Source: Dokdonella_A sp040002595 (lineage in GTDB: Bacteria > Pseudomonadota > Gammaproteobacteria > Xanthomonadales > Rhodanobacteraceae). Taken from it: 64,000 nt of DNA. Each line of letters starts with the position of its first letter. Within the stretch, counting starts at the first letter, position 1. The translations under genes and the position numbers were made by a program. This document shows, one piece after another, positions 44,696-53,084 of this stretch. Below the pieces are notes generated by a model that was not told the DNA's origin, did not search any database, and saw nothing but the letters and a program-made list of their open reading frames with translations. The stretch is from assembly GCA_040002595.1 (NCBI GenBank), contig JBDUED010000002.1, forward strand, positions 1 to 64,000, given 5' to 3'.

Positions 44696-45589
44696 TCACA
44701 CATCGGCGCCGCTGGCCCAGCCTTCACCGGTGCCGCGCTGGAACACGCAGTCGCTGGCGAGAATTTCTCCGGCTGCAATCGCCGGTTGTGCGAGGAGATC
44801 GGTGTAGATGGGACGGAAATCCGGTCGCGTTGCCGCCATCAACTGCTCGAAGCTGTCGATGACGAAATAGGTTTTCTGGTAGGTGTCGATGCGGTAGCGC
44901 GTGCGCATGATGCGCTGCAGATCAAAGCCGAGGCGGTTTGGCGCGGGCGATTCCAGACAATGAATCGATTCGCCTTTCGACGACACGATGCCCGACCCGT
45001 AGATGCGCAGGTTTCCGTCCTGACGGATCAGGCCGAACTCGACCGTGTACCAGTACAGTCGGGTCAGGTTGACCAGCGCGTCGCTGCCGATAGCATGCGC
45101 CTTGACGCCGCCGCGGCCGTAGGCCTGCATGTAGTCGGCAAATTCCCGATTGAGCAACAGCGGCACGTGGCCGAACAGATCGTGAAAAAGATCGGGTTCG
45201 GCAATGTAGTCGATCTGCTCGGGTTTGCGAATCCACCACGTCACCGGGAAACGCTTGTTCGCCAGGTGCTCGAAAAACGTCAACTCCGGCAACAAGCCTT
45301 CGACGCCGATGAGCTGCCAGCCAGTCGCGTTGGCCAGCACTTCGTTGAGGTCGTCGAAACGCGGGATTGCATCCGGCGTCATGCCGAAGCGTTGCTGGTT
45401 GTCGATGAACTCGTCGCAGGCACGGCCTGTGAGGATCTGGCGCTGGCGCTCGAACAGCGTCGCCCATGTCTGATGATCGGCGGGTGAGTAACTCGCCCAC
45501 GGTTGGTCGATGACGGTGGTCGTGTAGACCGGGACGTAGCCCTTGTCGGTCTCGAGATGTTCGACGCGGCGCGGTTCGGCAGGACTCAT
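44696..45589 (-). CDS. phhA: Phenylalanine 4-monooxygenase
   Basis: PhhA converts phenylalanine to tyrosine with a tetrahydropterin and iron. The 297-residue protein has the iron ligands His136 and His141 in DLFHDLFGHVPLL and Glu184 in YWYTVEFGL, plus ELTFFEHLANKRFPVTWWIR. It is close to the Chromobacterium and Pseudomonas monofunctional enzymes and lacks the animal regulatory domain. The usual partner, pterin-4a-carbinolamine dehydratase (phhB), is not adjacent. GGAG precedes the ATG. Confidence 0.96.
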   Translation of the reverse strand: MSPAEPRRVEHLETDKGYVPVYTTTVIDQPWASYSPADHQTWATLFERQRQILTGRACDEFIDNQQRFGMTPDAIPRFDDLNEVLANATGWQLIGVEGLLPELTFFEHLANKRFPVTWWIRKPEQIDYIAEPDLFHDLFGHVPLLLNREFADYMQAYGRGGVKAHAIGSDALVNLTRLYWYTVEFGLIRQDGNLRIYGSGIVSSKGESIHCLESPAPNRLGFDLQRIMRTRYRIDTYQKTYFVIDSFEQLMAATRPDFRPIYTDLLAQPAIAAGEILASDCVFQRGTGEGWASGADV

Positions 45590-45827
45590 GGCACACGCTC
45601 CGGATGCAGGAACGACAGCTTAGCGCGCTTGGCATGCAGGGGGCGTGAAGCGCCGTTAACGGGCGCTGGACCGCTTTTTTCCATCGCGACCGCGCGATAC
45701 GTTTCCCCGCGGCCGGTAGAGACGGAACGCGACGATCAGATCAGCCCGGTCGATTGCCGCCCTCACTGGTGCAAGGGGGAAATTCGGAGGACAGACAAAC
45801 GGGTGGGGTTGCCGCATCTGCAAGTGA

Positions 45828-46619
45828 TCAGTGAATCGTCGGCGGCTGCGAATCGACGTCGCGCGGACGAAATGCGATCACACGATCGGCGTCCTGATCG
45901 GTGTCCGCCCGTTGCCATAGCACCGGGACATCCGCGGCCAGCGGCGGCTCAAGTTCCGTATCTTCGTTGTCCGCTTCGAGTTCATCGTCTTCCCAGCTGT
46001 AGCGTTTCCGCGGAGGCAGCGCGTCGCGTCGATGCAGGGCGAACGCCGCCAGAACGCCAGCAATCGCCCCGGCCAGGTGGTATTCGAAACTTACATGTTC
46101 TTCATGCGGCAGAACCGACAGAAGCATGCTTCCATAGAGAAAAAACACCACCAGCGAGGTCACCACGGCAAGGCGATCGCGCCGGATCAGGCCCATCACG
46201 AACAGGAAGAACATCAGGCCATGCACGATGCCGCTGGCACCAATGTGAACCGAATCGCGTGCAAACAACCACACCCCCAGGCCGGACAAAAGCCAGATCA
46301 GCGGCAACGCCAGACGTGCAGCGCGCGGATAGCAATACAGGGTCAGGGTCGCCAGCAATCCGAGCGGCAAGGTGTTGGACATCAGATGATCCAACGAAGC
46401 GTGCGCAAACGGCGCAGCGAGGATGCCGACCAGGCCACGCAACTGGCGCGGGCGAATACCAAGGTCGGTCATTGGCCAGCCGAGCAGCCACGCCCCGAGC
46501 CAGGCAATCCAGACGCCGAGCAGCAAGGCCCCGGCACCGAGCACGGCGTAGCGCACGCGGGTGCGGTCGCGGGCAACGCTGGCGCGGTCGGGTTCAGGGA
46601 TGGGAGCGGCAATGGCCAT
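45828..46619 (-). CDS. Rhomboid family intramembrane serine protease with acidic tail
   Basis: A 263-residue rhomboid with about six transmembrane helices. The catalytic serine is in VHIGASGIVHG and the histidine in FEYHLAGAIAG, so the dyad is intact. HASLDHLMSNTLPL is the HxxxN oxyanion motif. After the last helix comes a cytoplasmic acidic tail (WEDDELEADNEDTELE) of about 70 residues, unusual for a minimal bacterial rhomboid. ATG 46619 is chosen; an upstream start at 46655 adds 12 residues. Confidence 0.88.
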   Translation of the reverse strand: MAIAAPIPEPDRASVARDRTRVRYAVLGAGALLLGVWIAWLGAWLLGWPMTDLGIRPRQLRGLVGILAAPFAHASLDHLMSNTLPLGLLATLTLYCYPRAARLALPLIWLLSGLGVWLFARDSVHIGASGIVHGLMFFLFVMGLIRRDRLAVVTSLVVFFLYGSMLLSVLPHEEHVSFEYHLAGAIAGVLAAFALHRRDALPPRKRYSWEDDELEADNEDTELEPPLAADVPVLWQRADTDQDADRVIAFRPRDVDSQPPTIH

Positions 46620-46778
46620 GCGTTCGAACAGTGAGGGCGCCGTCGCCGCGCGCAAGGGGCGGGCAGGTATTTACCCATCGAGATCGCGCCATTGAGCCGC
46701 CACGCGCACCTCTCTTGCAGAATACGGGATGCGGGTTGCGCGGTCTGAGCCGGGCCGACGACCGCACGTCCGCTTGGT

Positions 46779-46784
46779 TATCAT
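46779..46784 (+). promoter_or_regulatory. Candidate -10 box six bases before rlmI-like start (leaderless)
   Basis: TATCAT (5/6 to TATAAT), then AAGCAG, then ATG. No purine-rich ribosome-binding site lies at normal spacing. Confidence 0.45.
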
Positions 46785-46790
46785 AAGCAG

Positions 46791-47975
46791 ATGACTCGCG
46801 AAAACGCGGATGCGCTGCCGCTGATCCAGCTCAAGATCGAACGCCGCTCGAATCATCCCTGGATCTTCCAGAAGATGGTCGAGAAGCCCGAACCCAAACC
46901 CAAACCCGGCACCATCGTCGACATCGTCGATCGCGAAGGCGCCTTTGCCGGCCGCGGTTTTTACAACGGTCATTCGCGCATCGCCTTGCGCGTGCTTACG
47001 GCCGATCCGGACGAGGTGGTCGACGAGGCGTTTTTCGCGCGCAAGATTGGCGACGCCGTAGCGTTGCGCCGCGAGCTGCTCAGGCTCGATGCAATCACGG
47101 ATGCGTATCGGCTGGTGCATTCCGAAGGCGACGGGCTGTCCGGCCTGGTCGTCGACCGTTTCGCCAACACGCTGGTGGTCGAATTCTTCTCGGCCGGCAT
47201 GTACAAGCTGCGCGAACTGATCCGGCGCTGCCTGCTCGAACACTTTCCCGGCGCGGAAATTTACGCTTACGCCGAAGTGCATGTGCAAAAACAGGAGAGC
47301 TTCGATTGCGCCGTGCCACCCGCACCTGCGCCCACGGTGATTCACGAACACGGCGTGAAATTCCACGCCGCCCCCGGCACCAAGCACAAGACCGGCTTCT
47401 TCGCTGACCAGCGCGACAACCGCAAGCTGCTGGCGGAATTCTGCGCCGGCAAGCGCGTGCTGGATCTGTGTTGCAACTCCGGCGGGTTCGGCATCATGGC
47501 CAAGACGATTGGTGGCGCGGCGGAAGTTGTCGGCGTCGACCTCGATGAGGAAATCCTCGAAATCGCGGAGAAGAACGCGCGTCTAAACCACGTCAAGGTG
47601 CGCTTCGTGCAAGCGGATATTTTCCACTGGTTGCGCGACGGGGCTGGTAACAATGTGGACAAGTTCGATGTCGTGATCCTCGATCCGGCCAAGATGACGC
47701 GCGACCGCGAACAGGTGATCCCCGCGCTGAAGAAATACCTCGACATGAACAAGCTGGCGATGGGCGCGGTGAAGCGCGGCGGCCTGTTGCTCACGTGTTC
47801 TTGCACGGGTCTCGTCGGCGAAGACCAGTTCCTCGACATGCTGCGCCGTGCCGCGTTCTACGCGGGTCGCACCGTGCAGGTGCTCAAGGTAACCGGCGCC
47901 GGGCCGGACCATCCGTGGCAGGCGCACGTACCCGAATCACGCTATCTAAAGGCGGCGTTTTGTCGGGTGGACTAA
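46791..47975 (+). CDS. RlmI-like class I SAM-dependent rRNA (cytosine-C5) methyltransferase
   Basis: A 394-residue protein with an N-terminal PUA domain (WIFQKMVEKP, GTIVDIVDREGAFAGRGFYN), an EEHEH-like middle and a C-terminal Rossmann methyltransferase. SAM contacts lie in VLDLCCNSGGFGIMA and VVGVDLDEEILEIAEKNARLN, the catalytic region in FDVVILDPAKMTRDR and the cysteine in LLTCSCTGLV. E. coli RlmI methylates C1962 of 23S rRNA; this protein is a likely homologue but I do not claim the exact site. Confidence 0.9.
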   Translation: MTRENADALPLIQLKIERRSNHPWIFQKMVEKPEPKPKPGTIVDIVDREGAFAGRGFYNGHSRIALRVLTADPDEVVDEAFFARKIGDAVALRRELLRLDAITDAYRLVHSEGDGLSGLVVDRFANTLVVEFFSAGMYKLRELIRRCLLEHFPGAEIYAYAEVHVQKQESFDCAVPPAPAPTVIHEHGVKFHAAPGTKHKTGFFADQRDNRKLLAEFCAGKRVLDLCCNSGGFGIMAKTIGGAAEVVGVDLDEEILEIAEKNARLNHVKVRFVQADIFHWLRDGAGNNVDKFDVVILDPAKMTRDREQVIPALKKYLDMNKLAMGAVKRGGLLLTCSCTGLVGEDQFLDMLRRAAFYAGRTVQVLKVTGAGPDHPWQAHVPESRYLKAAFCRVD

Positions 47976-48071
47976 AACGAGCCTGCGTGATGCTCCCACG
48001 ACACCTGCACGCTCTACAGAGTCGCGCTGCCCGCCATGCAACTGCGCTGCAGCTCCACGCAGTCGCGCGCG

Positions 48072-48088
48072 ACAGGATCAAATCCTGT
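48072..48088. promoter_or_regulatory. Dyad upstream of folE
   Basis: ACAGGAT-CAA-ATCCTGT is a perfect 7-bp inverted repeat with a 3-base centre. It lies just upstream of TGCTAGACT (48092-48100), an extended -10-like element for folE, so it would occupy roughly the -35 to -19 zone and could be an operator. Confidence 0.4.
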
Positions 48089-48125
48089 GCCTGCTAGACT
48101 GCGCACCCCATCGCGGGATCCAGCC

Positions 48126-48725
48126 ATGAAAAAGTCGACAGCGCTACCCCCGGTTGACCAAGCCCAAGCCGAAGAAGCCGTGCGCACCCTGCTGCGCTGG
48201 GCCGGCGAAGACCCCACGCGCGAAGGCCTGCTCGACACGCCCAAGCGCGTGGTCAAGGCGTATCGCGACTGGTTTTCAGGCTACGCGATCGATCCGTCCG
48301 AATATCTGGCGCGAACATTCGAAGAAGTCGCCGGATACGATGAAATGATCGTGCTGCGCGACATTCCATTCGAGTCGTTTTGCGAGCATCACATGGCGCC
48401 AATCATCGGCCGCGCGCATGTTGGCTATGTGCCAACCGACAAGGTGGTCGGCATATCCAAGCTAGCGCGCGTGGTGGACGCGTACGCGCGACGTTTCCAG
48501 GTGCAGGAAAAACTGACGGCGCAAATAGCGCATTGCATCGATATGGTGCTCAAACCCCGCGGCGTCGGCGTGGTCATCGATGCGACGCATCAATGCATGA
48601 CCACGCGCGGTGTGCACAAGCGCGGTGTGTCGATGATTACCAGTCAGATGCTCGGCTCCTTCCGTGAGGATGCGCGCACCCGCGCCGAGTTCCTCCGCTT
48701 CATCGATATCGACACGGGCCGTTGA
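48126..48725 (+). CDS. folE: GTP cyclohydrolase I
   Basis: FolE makes 7,8-dihydroneopterin triphosphate from GTP, first step to folate and tetrahydropterins. The 199-residue protein has the zinc site SFCEHHMAPIIGRAHVGY and a second Cys in ATHQCMTTRGVHK. DPTREGLLDTPKRVVKAY is typical at the N-terminus. Because phhA, 3 kb away, needs a tetrahydropterin, the genes are functionally related but not in one operon. Confidence 0.96.
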   Translation: MKKSTALPPVDQAQAEEAVRTLLRWAGEDPTREGLLDTPKRVVKAYRDWFSGYAIDPSEYLARTFEEVAGYDEMIVLRDIPFESFCEHHMAPIIGRAHVGYVPTDKVVGISKLARVVDAYARRFQVQEKLTAQIAHCIDMVLKPRGVGVVIDATHQCMTTRGVHKRGVSMITSQMLGSFREDARTRAEFLRFIDIDTGR

Positions 48726-48772
48726 TGCCGCACCGCGTGCATCTTCCACAAGGCAAATAACGGAATCCATCG

Positions 48773-50071
48773 TTGAGCACGTCGAGCGAAAAACCGGTGC
48801 GCCATGCCGCGCTGGCGTTCATCTTCGTCACCGTGATGCTCGACATGTTGTCGTTTGGCATCATCATTCCGGTGCTACCCCATCTGATCGTCGAACTGGT
48901 CGGCGGCAGCATCGCCACGGCGGCGGTCTGGTCAAGCGCGTTCGGCACCGTGTACATGCTGATGCAATTCGTGTTCTCGCCGATCCAGGGCGCGCTGTCG
49001 GATCGTTACGGTCGGCGCACGGTGATCCTGATTTCAAGCTTCGGCCTCGGCGTGGATTTCATCGTGATGGCGCTGGCGCCGGTGCTGTGGCTGCTGTTTA
49101 TCGGCCGCCTCGTGTCGGGTATCTGCGCGGCCAGCTTTTCGACCGCCAACGCCTACATCGCCGATGTGATCCCGAAGGAAAAGCGCGCTGCCGCGTTCGG
49201 ATTGCTCGGCGCCGCGTTCGGTATAGGTTTCGTCATCGGGCCTGCGCTGGGTGGATTTCTCGGCGGCGTGAATATCCGCTTGCCGTTCTGGGTTGCGGCA
49301 TCGCTGTCGCTCGCCAATTTCGCGTATGGATTTTTTGTTTTGCCTGAATCGCTGCCGCAGGAACGGCGCACGTCGCGCATCGACTGGCGCCACGCCAATC
49401 CACTCGGCGCGTTGCTGCTGCTGCGGCGTTATCCGCAGGTGTTCGGGCTGGCTGCGGTGTTTTTCCTGACCAACCTCGCCCAGTTCTCGCTCAACTCCAC
49501 GTACGTGCTGTACACCGATTACCGGTATGGCTGGGGTCCGCAGATCGTCGGTTACACACTGGGGCTGGTCGGTCTTTGCAGCGGTCTCGTGCAAGCGGTG
49601 CTGGTGCGTCGCTTGATGCCGGCGCTCGGCGAGCGACGCATGATTCTGGCCGGCCTCGCCCTGTGTATCGTCGGATACATTTTCTTCGGCTTCGCGCCGA
49701 CCGCGTGGCTGTTCGTGCTCGGCATTCCGTTCCTGTGCCTGGGTGGGCTGGCCGGGCCGCCGGCACAGGCGATGATGACGCACCAAGTCGATCCGCACGA
49801 GCAGGGACGTCTGCAAGGCGCGCTGAGCAGTCTGGCCAGCTTGGCCGGCGTGTTCGGCCCTGCCCTGTTCGCCAATTTGTTTGCGCTGTTCATCAGTGAT
49901 CACGCGCCCGTGCATTTGCCTGGCATCGCGTTCGTGCTGGCGGCAACGTTGCTCGCCGCGGCGCTTGTCCTCGCAGCGCGCGTGACGTCATCGATGTCAG
50001 CCCACGCATTTGTCGGGGGCATGGATACGGGCGTTGCCGAATCAGGTTCAGGTTCCGTGCCGCGCGCTTGA
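48773..50071 (+). CDS. MFS transporter, TCR/Tet-like drug:H+ antiporter
   Basis: A 432-residue transporter with twelve hydrophobic segments. It has the MFS loop 2-3 motif GALSDRYGRRTVIL and the antiporter motif GFVIGPALGGFLG of DHA1 drug exporters, close to the TetA group (VMLDMLSFGIIIPVLP at the start). Similarity to TetA does not show that tetracycline is the substrate; many chromosomal members export other compounds. The start is a TTG at 48773 because an internal ATG would remove part of helix 1. Confidence 0.88.
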   Translation: MSTSSEKPVRHAALAFIFVTVMLDMLSFGIIIPVLPHLIVELVGGSIATAAVWSSAFGTVYMLMQFVFSPIQGALSDRYGRRTVILISSFGLGVDFIVMALAPVLWLLFIGRLVSGICAASFSTANAYIADVIPKEKRAAAFGLLGAAFGIGFVIGPALGGFLGGVNIRLPFWVAASLSLANFAYGFFVLPESLPQERRTSRIDWRHANPLGALLLLRRYPQVFGLAAVFFLTNLAQFSLNSTYVLYTDYRYGWGPQIVGYTLGLVGLCSGLVQAVLVRRLMPALGERRMILAGLALCIVGYIFFGFAPTAWLFVLGIPFLCLGGLAGPPAQAMMTHQVDPHEQGRLQGALSSLASLAGVFGPALFANLFALFISDHAPVHLPGIAFVLAATLLAAALVLAARVTSSMSAHAFVGGMDTGVAESGSGSVPRA

Positions 50072-50095
50072 TCCGACGGACTATTTCGATTCCCG

Positions 50096-50692
50096 TCAAA
50101 GCAACGCCGCTTGGCCGCCGTCGTAGACCGGCGTGTCGCCGATCAGGTGCGCCGCCGCACGGAACGCATGTTCCGCCGTTTTGCCCGGTCCCATGATGTG
50201 CACGACATGCCAGCCGTGCAACAACAGGTCATCGGCAATCATCGAACGATGACACCTCCACCAGAGCAATTCCGCGCACATGATTGCGCAGCGTTGCTCC
50301 GTCGCCAGCGCACTGAGCGCGGCGAAGGCCTCACGAAATTCGGTGCTGGCCATGTGATCCGCGTAGCCGCGGAACGCCGGGTTGCGCCATTGGGTATTGG
50401 GCGAGTCCGCACGCACTTTGCGTCGACCACCCAAAGCGGCAACATGACAATAGGCGATGCCGGCAGCGGGCAAGGACGCAGCCAAGGCGTCGGTGTGGAA
50501 GTGCGGATACCGGCGCGAACCGGGAAAGCGGCGCACATCGATCAGGACCTCGATGCGGTTTTCGGTGAGCAGGCCAATGAACGCATCGATGTCACGCGTG
50601 GAATGGCCAATGGTCCAGAGCGTTTTCGTTGCATCCATCTTCATGTCGACTCGCGCGTGTCCTGCGGTTTCGTTCGCGTACAGGACAGCCAT
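50096..50692 (-). CDS. DUF488 domain protein
   Basis: A 198-residue protein with the family opening TLWTIGHSTRDIDAFIGLL, IDVRRFPGSRRYPHF and the conserved CAELLWWRCHRSMIADDL. DUF488 is an uncharacterised family in bacteria. The ATG at 50692 has GGGGGAG five bases upstream. The first ~18 residues may be leader-like and later ATGs (50644, 50638) are possible. Confidence 0.85.
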   Translation of the reverse strand: MAVLYANETAGHARVDMKMDATKTLWTIGHSTRDIDAFIGLLTENRIEVLIDVRRFPGSRRYPHFHTDALAASLPAAGIAYCHVAALGGRRKVRADSPNTQWRNPAFRGYADHMASTEFREAFAALSALATEQRCAIMCAELLWWRCHRSMIADDLLLHGWHVVHIMGPGKTAEHAFRAAAHLIGDTPVYDGGQAALL

Positions 50693-50783
50693 CGCGTCTC
50701 CCCCTTTTGACCCGCGACGTCGCCCCCATGTTGGCCAACGATGGTCCTTGCGACCTGAATCGTTCCTCTTGCGGAGCATATCG

Positions 50784-50990
50784 ATGCTGACCTTTCTCCT
50801 GTGGCTGCTGTTGCTGGTTTTTTGCTGGCCGCTCGCCTTGCTTGCCGTGCTGTTGTATCCGATCGTCTGGCTGATAGCGCTGCCGTTCCGCTTGCTTGGA
50901 TTCGCGGTTGAGGGCGTATTCCAGTTGCTGCGCGCGATGATTTTGCTGCCGGCACGTGTCCTTGGCGGGCGCGGGGTAGTCGCGCGTTAG
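50784..50990 (+). CDS. Small hydrophobic membrane protein
   Basis: A 68-residue protein (MLTFLLWLLLLVFCWPLAL at the start) with two or more hydrophobic segments and an Arg-rich end. GCGGAG lies eight to nine bases before the ATG. It is divergent from the DUF488 gene. I do not recognise a family. Confidence 0.68.
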   Translation: MLTFLLWLLLLVFCWPLALLAVLLYPIVWLIALPFRLLGFAVEGVFQLLRAMILLPARVLGGRGVVAR

Positions 50991-51304
50991 ATTCCTGCAC
51001 GCTTCATGGCGGGCGGCAGCCAGCACGGTTCGCCCGCCTCGAAACCGACACGCCCGGCACGAAATTCGCTGCCGCCAGCTCGCGCGACGCTTTAACCAGC
51101 CAGGTGTGTTGTTCGGGCGGCTCATCCGCATGGAAAGCGGCCGGCGTCCATACCGCAATGCGTGCGCGATGCTGCGGAACAAGACGGACCGATAACAGAT
51201 CAGCGCGACATGCGCTTCGCGTGCGACACGCGTCGCGCCTGCGTCGCGACATGGCTGGCCGGATCTTCCCAGTGCTTCGCTGGCGATCGAACGGCGTGGT
51301 GCTC
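50991..51304 (-). pseudogene. Stretch with possible decayed coding sequence
   Basis: Between the small membrane protein and ligB there is no intact gene I can defend. On the minus strand one frame gives a protein-like run ending DEPPEQHTWLVKASRELAAA, and a shifted frame gives FEAGEPCWLPPAMKRAGI before a stop. A third frame upstream reads VAREAHVALICYRSV. This is what a gene broken by frameshifts would look like, but high-G+C DNA also makes such runs by chance. Confidence 0.25.
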
Positions 51305-52936
51305 TCAGAAACCACTCACGCCGGCCGCATGCAAGTGGGTAATTAGCGCGTGTACTTCAGGGTCGGCGGCGAAAGCGCGTCGAGTGACCGATCCGTTGTC
51401 GGTGGCAAAGTCGACCCAACTTAAGGCCCCCGTGGCGGTCGGCGCGCCGAGTGCGCGCAGCCAGTCGGGCAGCGAGCGCAGACGCGCCGTGGCAAACGTG
51501 TGCGCCAACAGATTTGCACGCGCAGTCGTAAACCCGGCTTCGCGCAAAGCGACAGCGTCCAGATCGAGCCAGTCGAGCATGCCGCCAAGCAGACCGGCAT
51601 CGATCAAGCGTTGCCAGCCCGATTTGTCGATGCCGGCAAGCGCGAGGCCGTGCTTGCCGCCGAGCCACGTCAGGCGGGCAAGGAACTGCTGCTCGCAACC
51701 GGCAGCGGGATGCCAGCACTGTAATCGGTCATGCGCGCGCGGATCGGGTGCCGCAACCGCCACCCGCTGCGAGCTGCGCAGCACGACCGCATCGAAACGC
51801 GGGATTGTCAGACCGGCGAGCGAGATTGAAACCTGATCGCCCGGGCGCACGTCGAGCGCCCGCCAGCGTGCGAGAGATCCGAGCGAGACGCGTGCAATCG
51901 TGTGATCGTCGAGTCGCACCGGCTCAAGTTCGAGCACCGGCGTGATGCGCCCACTGCGGCCAATGGTGAAGTTGACCGCAGTCACTTCAGCGAGCGCCTT
52001 GGCCGCCGGATACTTCCACGCGACGGCCCATTCCGGCGGCTGCGCACGCCAGGTCGAAGCATCCGGTCGATGTCCCTGCCGCACGACGATGCCGTCGGCG
52101 GCAAACGGCATCGGTGAGCGATACCAGTTTTCGCGCAGCGCGCGCACGCCATCGATGTCCTCGACCGCAACCGTGTCATCCGCTGCGTCGGCGAATCCAA
52201 ACGCACGCAATCCCGCAAGGCGCGCGCGCATATCCGCCGGACCGCTCGGCCAATCCCAAACGAACAAGCCGATCTGCGCGGCGGTCGCGGCATCGAGCGA
52301 TTCGCGCGTCAACGCGCCGGCGACCTTGGAGCGTGCATTCATGCCACCATCCTTGGCCTGGACATGACCGGGCAGGCGCCAGATCAGTTCGCCTTGCAAT
52401 ACGACGCGCGGGGGCGCGTTCGGCAGTTGCACAGGTACAGCGTGGATCGCGCGCAATTTCTCCGTCCAGTTCTGGCCGAGCGTGCCGTCTCCGCGACTGA
52501 CCGCCTGACGCAAGGCGCCGTCGACATACAACAACGTCACCGCCACTCCATCCGCCTTGGGTTGCATCCACAAGTCGCGGTTGCTGCGCGCCTTCATCCA
52601 CGCCGCGACGGCCTCGGCATCGGCCAACTTTTCCAAGCCGGTCTGCGCGACCGCCGAACGTACGCTGCCGCCCATCGTTTGCAAAGGATCGCCAACCGGC
52701 GGTGACTGAGCCGGGAAACATCCACGCCAAAGCGCGTAACGCGCACGCGCCTGATCGTAGAGTGTGTCATCAATCGGCGAAACGCCATCGCGATGGTAGG
52801 CCCGATCCCACCCCTGCAATTGTTGATCGAGGGTACGCAATTCGTCGCCAGCGCGCGCGCTGGTCCATGGTGGGCAGCCAGTAGCGAGGGCCGGCAGCCC
52901 ATGGATAAAAATCCACAACAAGAAAATGCGTCGCAT
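51305..52936 (-). CDS. ligB: NAD-dependent DNA ligase LigB, with signal peptide
   Basis: A 543-residue ligase similar along its length to E. coli LigB. The adenylation domain has LWMQPKADGVAVTLLY with the AMP-bound lysine at about 127, GGMNARSKVAG and FAADGIVVRQG, then an OB fold and helix-hairpin-helix region. LigB lacks the zinc finger and BRCT domain of LigA. The first 20 residues (MRRIFLLWIFIHGLPALATG) form a clear signal-like sequence before CPPWTSARAGDEL, as in other LigB proteins. GGGGG precedes the ATG. Confidence 0.92.
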   Translation of the reverse strand: MRRIFLLWIFIHGLPALATGCPPWTSARAGDELRTLDQQLQGWDRAYHRDGVSPIDDTLYDQARARYALWRGCFPAQSPPVGDPLQTMGGSVRSAVAQTGLEKLADAEAVAAWMKARSNRDLWMQPKADGVAVTLLYVDGALRQAVSRGDGTLGQNWTEKLRAIHAVPVQLPNAPPRVVLQGELIWRLPGHVQAKDGGMNARSKVAGALTRESLDAATAAQIGLFVWDWPSGPADMRARLAGLRAFGFADAADDTVAVEDIDGVRALRENWYRSPMPFAADGIVVRQGHRPDASTWRAQPPEWAVAWKYPAAKALAEVTAVNFTIGRSGRITPVLELEPVRLDDHTIARVSLGSLARWRALDVRPGDQVSISLAGLTIPRFDAVVLRSSQRVAVAAPDPRAHDRLQCWHPAAGCEQQFLARLTWLGGKHGLALAGIDKSGWQRLIDAGLLGGMLDWLDLDAVALREAGFTTARANLLAHTFATARLRSLPDWLRALGAPTATGALSWVDFATDNGSVTRRAFAADPEVHALITHLHAAGVSGF

Positions 52937-53084
52937 GACTGCCCCCCGACGGCTGTCGCGTAGCCGGAGCACGCAGCTTGCAAGCGGCGCACGTGAGAGC
53001 GAATGGGCAATTGCCAGCGCCCTGCGTAGGAAATTGGCGCGAGATGGCGGCGCGCGCGAGCCGCCAAGGCCGCCGATCACGCAG

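Noticed and set aside
45649..45682. Hairpin followed by T6 on the plus strand as an intrinsic terminator
   Set aside because: Both flanking genes are on the minus strand, where the A-tract would precede the hairpin, so it cannot terminate either.
48060..48100. tRNA T-arm-like hairpin (GGATCAAATCC) upstream of folE
   Set aside because: The first loop base is wrong, and no acceptor, D or anticodon arms can be built from the flanking sequence. I treat it as a dyad near the folE promoter.
48773..50071. Calling the MFS gene a tetracycline resistance determinant
   Set aside because: It has the TetA-group motifs but sits among housekeeping genes without a TetR-type regulator, so the substrate cannot be named.
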